Assembly: GCA_030844895.1 (NCBI GenBank)
Contig: CM061228.1
Span: 50,767,081 to 50,831,080 of the forward strand
From: Ambrosia x helenae
Taxonomy: Eukaryota > Streptophyta > Magnoliopsida > Asterales > Asteraceae
Length of the DNA stretch: 64,000 bases
Direction: 5' to 3'
Shown in pieces: positions 59,901 to 64,000 of this stretch (its first letter is position 1; every line of letters begins with the position of its first letter). Both the position numbers and the translations under genes were made by a program. Under the pieces are notes generated by a model that made no database searches, was not told the DNA's origin, and saw only the letters and a list, made by a program, of their open reading frames with translations.

Positions 59901-61055
59901 ATACTTATAGGCTTTCATACACGAAATGATACTCAACGGGACCCCGCTCTTCTCACCGTGCACCAACAGAATTTCTCCATCAGGGAGAGGAAGTCGAATG
60001 ACTTTATCAAAACAAACGATCTCAGCATGATACAGCGACAACCAATCCATACCCACGACAACATCGAAACTACCCAAGGACACCGGCATAAGATCAATAG
60101 GGAAGGAATAACCCGACAACTCAAGGTGACACTCCCTAAGGACGTGCGTCGCCTCGACTTTCTTACCATCAGCCAATTCTATCAAGTACTTAGCCTCTAA
60201 AGGTGTAGGTACTCTATCAAGCAATTGACTAAACCCAAGAGATATAAAACTCTTATCGGCACCAGAATCGAATAAAACCGTAGCATAGCGATTATCGAGG
60301 AGAAACGTACCAGTAACAGTGTCGGGATCCTGTCGAGCACCACTTGAACCGATCACGAAGGCGCGAGCATTCCTGCCTCCGCCCCCATTGTTTCCATTAC
60401 CCGACCCATTCTTCCCGGCTTCACCCTGTTTCAACTTGGGGCAGATACGCTTGTAGTGACCAAGCTCACCACAGTTATAGCACCCTTGTTTCCCCTGATT
60501 CCCCAGAGGAGCAGCGACTTGAGGGGCTGGGGCTGGTGTGACCGACGGGTTTCGGTTCCCCAAAGGGTTGGACCTACAATCTTTGGCTTGTTGCCCAACC
60601 TTATGGCACCGACGGCAACGGTCCTTATCATCGCAAGAACCGGTGTGATGATAGTTGCACCGATCACACTTCGGCAACTTCCCAGCATAAACCCCCGGTT
60701 GTCGTTCAGACGACGATCCCCCAGTATCAGTCTTCTTCACCTGCTGAGGCTGAGCCGAGCTCGAGCCTTTCCCCACAGTTTCCCACTTCCGCTTGCTACT
60801 GTCGGAAGTCTTCACAGCAGCGCCTCGAGGAGGCAAGACCCCTTCAGTCACCTTCATGTTGGTCAGCCTGTGGGCCGACCGGACCACCTCAGAATAAACA
60901 ATGAGGTTACCCGCAGCAACTAACCCGGCAATCTCCGGTACTAACCCAGCAACATAATGCTCAATCCTTCGGTATTCGGGTGCGTGCAGATCGGGGCACA
61001 ACACCGCCAACTCATTGTGCCTAGCAGTGTAAGCTTCAATCTCAGAACCCACCAT
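56970..61055 (-). CDS. pol: gag C-terminus and pol polyprotein, C copy 2 (1361 codons, open)
   Basis: From MVGSEIEAY the frame is open to TGA at 56970. Domains by residue: gag C-terminus 1-128; knuckle 1 at 147-160, where the zinc-binding His is Gln (CRRCHKVGQQAKDC); knuckle 2 at 192-205 (intact); protease DSG at 263-265; reverse transcriptase about 460-640 with FIDD at 597-600; RNase H from about 740 (YCDAS); integrase HHCC about 933-973 and catalytic D1003, D1064, E1100; chromodomain-like tail about 1297-1347. Compared with copy 1 it has Ser for Arg in the TRYGH motif (about 558) and a 6-bp in-frame deletion near residue 666. It makes element cDNA and integrates it; the tail may direct integration to marked chromatin. 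The true polyprotein should begin in the upstream gag, so this ATG is only the first after the shared stop. Confidence 0.88.
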   Translation of the reverse strand: MVGSEIEAYTARHNELAVLCPDLHAPEYRRIEHYVAGLVPEIAGLVAAGNLIVYSEVVRSAHRLTNMKVTEGVLPPRGAAVKTSDSSKRKWETVGKGSSSAQPQQVKKTDTGGSSSERQPGVYAGKLPKCDRCNYHHTGSCDDKDRCRRCHKVGQQAKDCRSNPLGNRNPSVTPAPAPQVAAPLGNQGKQGCYNCGELGHYKRICPKLKQGEAGKNGSGNGNNGGGGRNARAFVIGSSGARQDPDTVTGTFLLDNRYATVLFDSGADKSFISLGFSQLLDRVPTPLEAKYLIELADGKKVEATHVLRECHLELSGYSFPIDLMPVSLGSFDVVVGMDWLSLYHAEIVCFDKVIRLPLPDGEILLVHGEKSGVPLSIISCMKAYKYLRKGYSAILALVSVSSEEEKKIEDIPVVRDFPDVFPEDLPGLPPYRQVEFGIELAPGAAPIARAPYRLAPPEMQELSNQLQELLEKGFIRPSSSPWGAPILFVKKKDGSLRMCIDYRELNKVTIKNRYPLPRIDDLFDQLQGSSFYSKIDLRSGYHQLRVQEADIPKTAFRTSYGHFEFLVMPFGLTNAPAIFMDLMNRVCKPYLDKFVIVFIDDILVYSKNEVDHQEHLRLVLELLRREQLYAKFSKCSFWLREVQFLGHVVNEKGIHVDPAKIEAIKDSPKTPSEVRQFLGLAGYYRRFIEGFSKIAQPLTSLTQKDRKFDWGDSQESAFQLLKAKLCSAPILSLPEGTDNFVVYCDASIRGLGCVVMQREKVIAYASRQLKVHEKNYPTHDLELGAVVFALKIWRHYLYGTKCTIYTDHKSLQHIFDQKVLNIRQRRWVELLNDYECAIKYHPGKANVVADALSRKETAKPRRVRALQLTIHSGLPDRIRSAQQEALKEENLKAETMHGADSHLELRSDGVRYFAERIWVPLFGGLRELVLDEAHKSRYSIHPGSDKMYQDLKILYWWPNMKADVASYVSKCLTCAKVKVEYQKPSGLLQQPEIPEWKWERITMDFVTKLPKSPSGCDMIWVIVDRLTKSAHFLAIKETDGLERLARLYLKEVVSRHGVPVSIISDRDPRFASNFWKSLHKALGTQLDMSTAYHPQTDGQSERTIQTLEDMLRACVIDFGKGWESHLPLVEFSYNNSYHSSIKAAPFEALYGRKCRSPLCWAEVGESQLTGPELVYETSEKIVQIRNRMAAARDRQKSYADRRRKPLEFEVGDRVLLKVSPWKGVIRFGKRGKLNPRYVGPFAILERIGPVAYRLDLPAELSNVHNVFHVSNLKKCLADESLVVPLEEIKVDDRLRIVEEPVDILDYKIRSLRRSKIRIVKVRWNSDRGPEFTWEREDQMKAKYPHLFPKRAFESRHVSAEAE

Positions 61056-61091
61056 CTTATGATTCCAGACTTCATGCTCAAGCTTCTGGAT

Positions 61092-61656
61092 TTAATCCCT
61101 CGGGCAATACTCATTTTTCAGCAACTGAATGAACTCTGCCCAGGGCATAGCGTGGGCTTCCCCAATGCCCATAGTCTGGGTGGTGGAGTTCCACCAAGTC
61201 AAAGCTTGACCCTCCAGGGTCGCAGAAGCATATTTCACCCGGTCGCCTTCCGGGCAGTTGCACATTGAGAAAACAGATTCGATTTTCTCCAACCAACGGA
61301 GCAGTCCCACTGCCCCTTCAGTGCCACCAAAGTTGTGGGGCTTGCAATCCATAAACTTTTTATAGGAACACTGGGATGGAGGAGGGTTGACAGCACCACC
61401 TGGAACAGACACGTAGGTGAGAATCAAGAAAAGGTAAAGTACCCCAGAACAAGGTAGAATAGGTGAGGATCGACGTACCACCCATAGCATTATGAGCGGC
61501 TTGGAATGCAGCCAGGGCAATATTCACGTGCTGCTGCATTAAGTTATCCAATTCGGCTTGGGTCATATTAATATTCCCACGGCCACCGCCGCCACCACGG
61601 CCGCCAGCACGACCGCCAGCACGGCCGCCTCTGCGACCTCCACGAGCTCCCGACAT
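61092..61656 (-). CDS. gag: gag N-terminal part (two exons), C copy 2
   Basis: Exon 1 61656-61479 (MSGARGGRRGG, with one extra GGRA unit versus copy 1), intron 61478-61400, exon 2 61399 down to TAA at 61094-61092. Gag core motifs as in copy 1 (FMDCKP, GTEGAVGLLRW, LTWWN). The stop follows CPRD exactly as in copy 1, while the codons after it continue gag and pol in the same frame. A readthrough product or a separate downstream start would be needed to express pol. Neighbours: leader and primer site upstream, gag-pol frame 36 bp downstream. Confidence 0.75.
61400..61478 (-). other. Predicted gag intron, C copy 2
   Basis: 79 bp with GTACGT and GTTCCAG ends, same as copy 1. Substitutions relative to copy 1 are scattered within it while both splice sites are kept. 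Confidence 0.6.
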
Positions 61657-62277
61657 CTTCTGTCACAACATGAAACAAAAGATTTAGGCTTGCCCGTGGT
61701 ATAACCCATTAGGAATTTCAAGAAATTAGACCGAGCCCAGCTCGGGTCTATCCGTTCAAGCCCAAAGTCCGCCAGGGATCCCATGCGTCACAGTTTATGA
61801 TCTCGTGTGCACCCGACATGATAAACTGTTCCACATGGTCCTCCAGGCGCGCTTTAAGTTTGAAGTTCAAGTCACCGAACACTAGCGCCAAATCATGGTA
61901 TTATCATAAGTATAAGTACAAGATAGTATGCATAAGAACGGGCGTGTTCATTAGGGCATAGAGGGGAGATGTCCAAATCCCTGGACAGATCTCAAGAGTA
62001 CGCCGAAGCTACCCCAATGCACACTGCCGTCAAGAAGGTTCAATAGTATATCGTTCGCCATCGGATCATAGTAAGGACGAGTCAAGAAATAGAATGATAA
62101 AGAGTAAATAGATGATGTAGCGTAGTAGACGATGACACCGACACCCCCGACAAGTCATATTGTTACCCACTTGCTAAGACTCGACTAATTGTGACCGTCT
62201 AGTGTGTGCGACTCAGTTATAGACTAGACTCTACATGCAGTCCTAGTTCACTATAACCGTTGTCTCTGATACCAATC
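61657..62277 (-). other. C copy 2 leader between primer site and gag
   Basis: About 620 bp as in copy 1; no gene seen. Confidence 0.6.
62263..62274 (-). other. Primer binding site, C copy 2 (one mismatch)
   Basis: Minus strand TGGTATCAGAGA, where copy 1 has TGGTATCAGAGC. Confidence 0.8.
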
Positions 62278-64000
62278 TGTCACACCCTCAAATTCCACGT
62301 GCGGGGTTTTACCGCGAGGCGCGTGACACACCATGATCTCAGTCAACGATCACAATAAACATACAACAAACATGCATTCATAATTATATTTAAACCAAAA
62401 TATCATGCTTTGAGCTGTAAACCAGCAGCGGAAGCATTCTTGTTTACAACCAAAAGACATATCATTGTTTACAAAGACATTGTTTAATATGCTTCAAAAT
62501 AATAGACGCTGTGCATGACTCCGTGCGCCTAGCCCATTGACTGCTACCTTAGCGACCTGAGAAAACATGCCAAAAATGTCAACATATAATGCTGGTGAGT
62601 TCACAGGTTTTCTTTCATAAAAGTGTTGTTATAAGTTCGGTAAGATCATTTCCCGTTACTACTATGTTATGAGAACGTTAGCTAGACGTTAAGTGTTGCT
62701 ACTACTGCGGTTGGGAATCCATTACTAAACCGGTATAAGTGTTGAAGCCAGCCCAGACGGACGGGATTACCGATGCCTCGGTAACCCCCAAAGTGTTAGA
62801 GACAATATGCACCCGCCCGGCTCCCAGCCGTCGGGTGGGGTTTGTAAGGCCCAATAGATCTATCCACATTTCCCCCGTTGTGCATCCCCCCACATTCATG
62901 GTTCCCCCCTGGGACTTTCTGTAAAAGCCGCATAGTACGTGAAATAACCATAGTATAACATGATCTATGATGAGTAATCAAAATAAGTAGCATGTTTCTC
63001 CCCCGAAGTAAAACGGTAAAAGTGGGGCTGTGACACTCACCTTGGATTGCGTTACTTGAAAACAGTTAAGTAATTATGTTATGATAGCCCCAAATAGCGG
63101 CGACCTATCATAAGATGTGTATAAGTATCGGACTAATAACCCGCAGGCTAACTAGTCCCCGAATGTCCAGACCGTGACCATAAACGTTTGAAAACACCTT
63201 TAACTGTTAAACCGACCGTGCCAGACAAGACCCGACATCCCATTGGTGACCCGACATCCCACGTGTTAGATAAATGCAAGACATCATGCAACGTATGCAA
63301 TTAAACACTTAATACGCGCAAGAGTTCACCTAGTCTAGCATAATGTCCAATTAACGCATAAACAGGTCCGAACACGTCTTACTAAGTCATTGGGTGTATC
63401 CCGGGGTTCCTAACATGTTCCTAGGTGTCAAATCGTGTTTCGGGATGTCAAAACGCGTTCACGACAGCAGTACATGCGATTAGGAAGGTCACACGCGAGT
63501 AGGCATCAGCCTACAGGCGATTAGGGGCCTAATCGCCTGATATATCAGGCGAGTAGGGTCCCAATCGCCTATAAGTCTGCATAATCGCCCCCAGCTCAGG
63601 CGATTAGGATTCCTAATCGCCTGCAGCTGCTGTGTAACGTATTTTCGCGCGTTTAACCCTCCAAATCAGATCCGAAACATGCAACAACACCCAATATCAA
63701 ACCTATATCATTTACCAACCCATTTCAAGCAAAAACCCCGACATATCACTGATCTAGCATGTTCTATGCAATTATTTCCTAAAATGGCAAAGTACTAGGT
63801 TTCACCTACCAACCTTATCTTTCCTTAAATGGAAACAATCAGATTTCAACCTCTACCAACATGTAGATCATCAAACCTCTGTTCTAACATCTTCCTAGCA
63901 TCAATTCTAACAACATTGCATCAACAATCATACCATAATCATCCTAAATCTTCAAGAACATACAAATGGGTCAAAATATGCATTTTCTTCAAAACACCAC
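62278..64000 (-). repeat. Family C copy 2, 5' LTR (partial)
   Basis: Matches 52109 onward and lacks the Harbinger-like insert, with the uninterrupted site at 63901-63920. Intron-like module 62557-63040, palindrome cluster about 63474-63625. Runs off the window. Confidence 0.92.
63474..63625. repeat. Palindrome cluster 2 in C copy 2 5' LTR
   Basis: Repeated GCGATTAG/CTAATCGC and GCGAGTAG words, the reverse of the cluster at 31767-31925 in copy 1. Confidence 0.75.

Larger units (their letters stand above)
52109..64000 (-). mobile_element. Family C copy 2: Tekay-like Ty3/Gypsy chromovirus, minus strand, 5' LTR runs off the window
   Basis: 3' LTR 52109-56841 (enlarged by a Harbinger-like insert), internal 56842-62277, 5' LTR from 62278. 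It is inserted in the family D LTR after TATCC (52104-52108). Gag-pol is open for 1361 codons apart from the shared gag stop, so it is better preserved than copy 1. Confidence 0.93.

Noticed and set aside
56834..61268. Plus-strand ORFs inside C copy 2 (for example 57744-58208 and 60456-60923)
   Set aside because: Antisense shadows of the gag-pol frame; the same shadows appear in copy 1.

Overview
The window is plant nuclear DNA, most likely from a composite (Asteraceae) or a related eudicot. The evidence is large Ty3/Gypsy chromovirus LTRs with initiator-Met tRNA primer sites, chromovirus-type gag-pol protein, a REM-like B3-domain plant gene, a PIF/Harbinger ORF1 gene and AT-rich MITEs. The family assignment of the host is an inference from the style of the retroelement proteins. 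Nearly all of the 64 kb is nested and tandemly amplified LTR retrotransposon; no bacterial, organellar or rRNA/tRNA genes were seen.

Layout. (1) 53-172 and 18404-19470, minus strand: a broken B3-domain gene with a TATA-type promoter at its far end. (2) 178-18403: family A, a non-coding element present as LTR-internal-LTR-internal-LTR-internal-LTR (four about 3.2 kb LTRs, three 1.78 kb internals), inserted into a B3 exon as one block with the target duplication GTAAA. (3) about 19561-45458: family B, a second shared-LTR tandem array with five LTRs and four 1.7 kb non-coding internals. A MITE sits in LTRs 2, 3 and 4. LTR 4 is split by (4) 30439-41220, family C copy 1, a Tekay-like Ty3/Gypsy element with nearly identical 2.68 kb LTRs and a gag-pol carrying four in-frame stops. 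(5) 45459-46926: a relict, reverse-oriented LTR related to families A and C. (6) 46927-52108: family D, a minus-strand non-coding element with a tRNA-Asp-type primer site, whose second LTR is cut by (7) 52109 to beyond 64000, family C copy 2 on the minus strand. Copy 2 keeps a 1361-codon open gag-pol frame. Its 3' LTR carries (8) 53742-55741, a 2.0 kb PIF/Harbinger-like element that encodes only the Myb/SANT-like ORF1 protein.

How the parts relate. Family C encodes gag, protease, reverse transcriptase, RNase H, integrase and a chromodomain-like tail. Families A and B have the same primer-site type and similar polypurine tracts but no protein of their own, so they are candidates for mobilisation in trans by C-like elements (inference). 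The most notable observations are: an exon-precise B3 gene disruption by an intact tandem array; two independent shared-LTR arrays; an intron-like GTGAGT...CAG module of about 485-595 bp at the corresponding place in the LTRs of A, B and C; a dense W-box array just upstream of the TATA box in family B; an antisense tRNA-like pol III promoter and terminator in the same LTR; clusters of GCGATTAG/CTAATCGC palindromes in the C LTR; and a gag intron plus a gag stop codon shared by both C copies.
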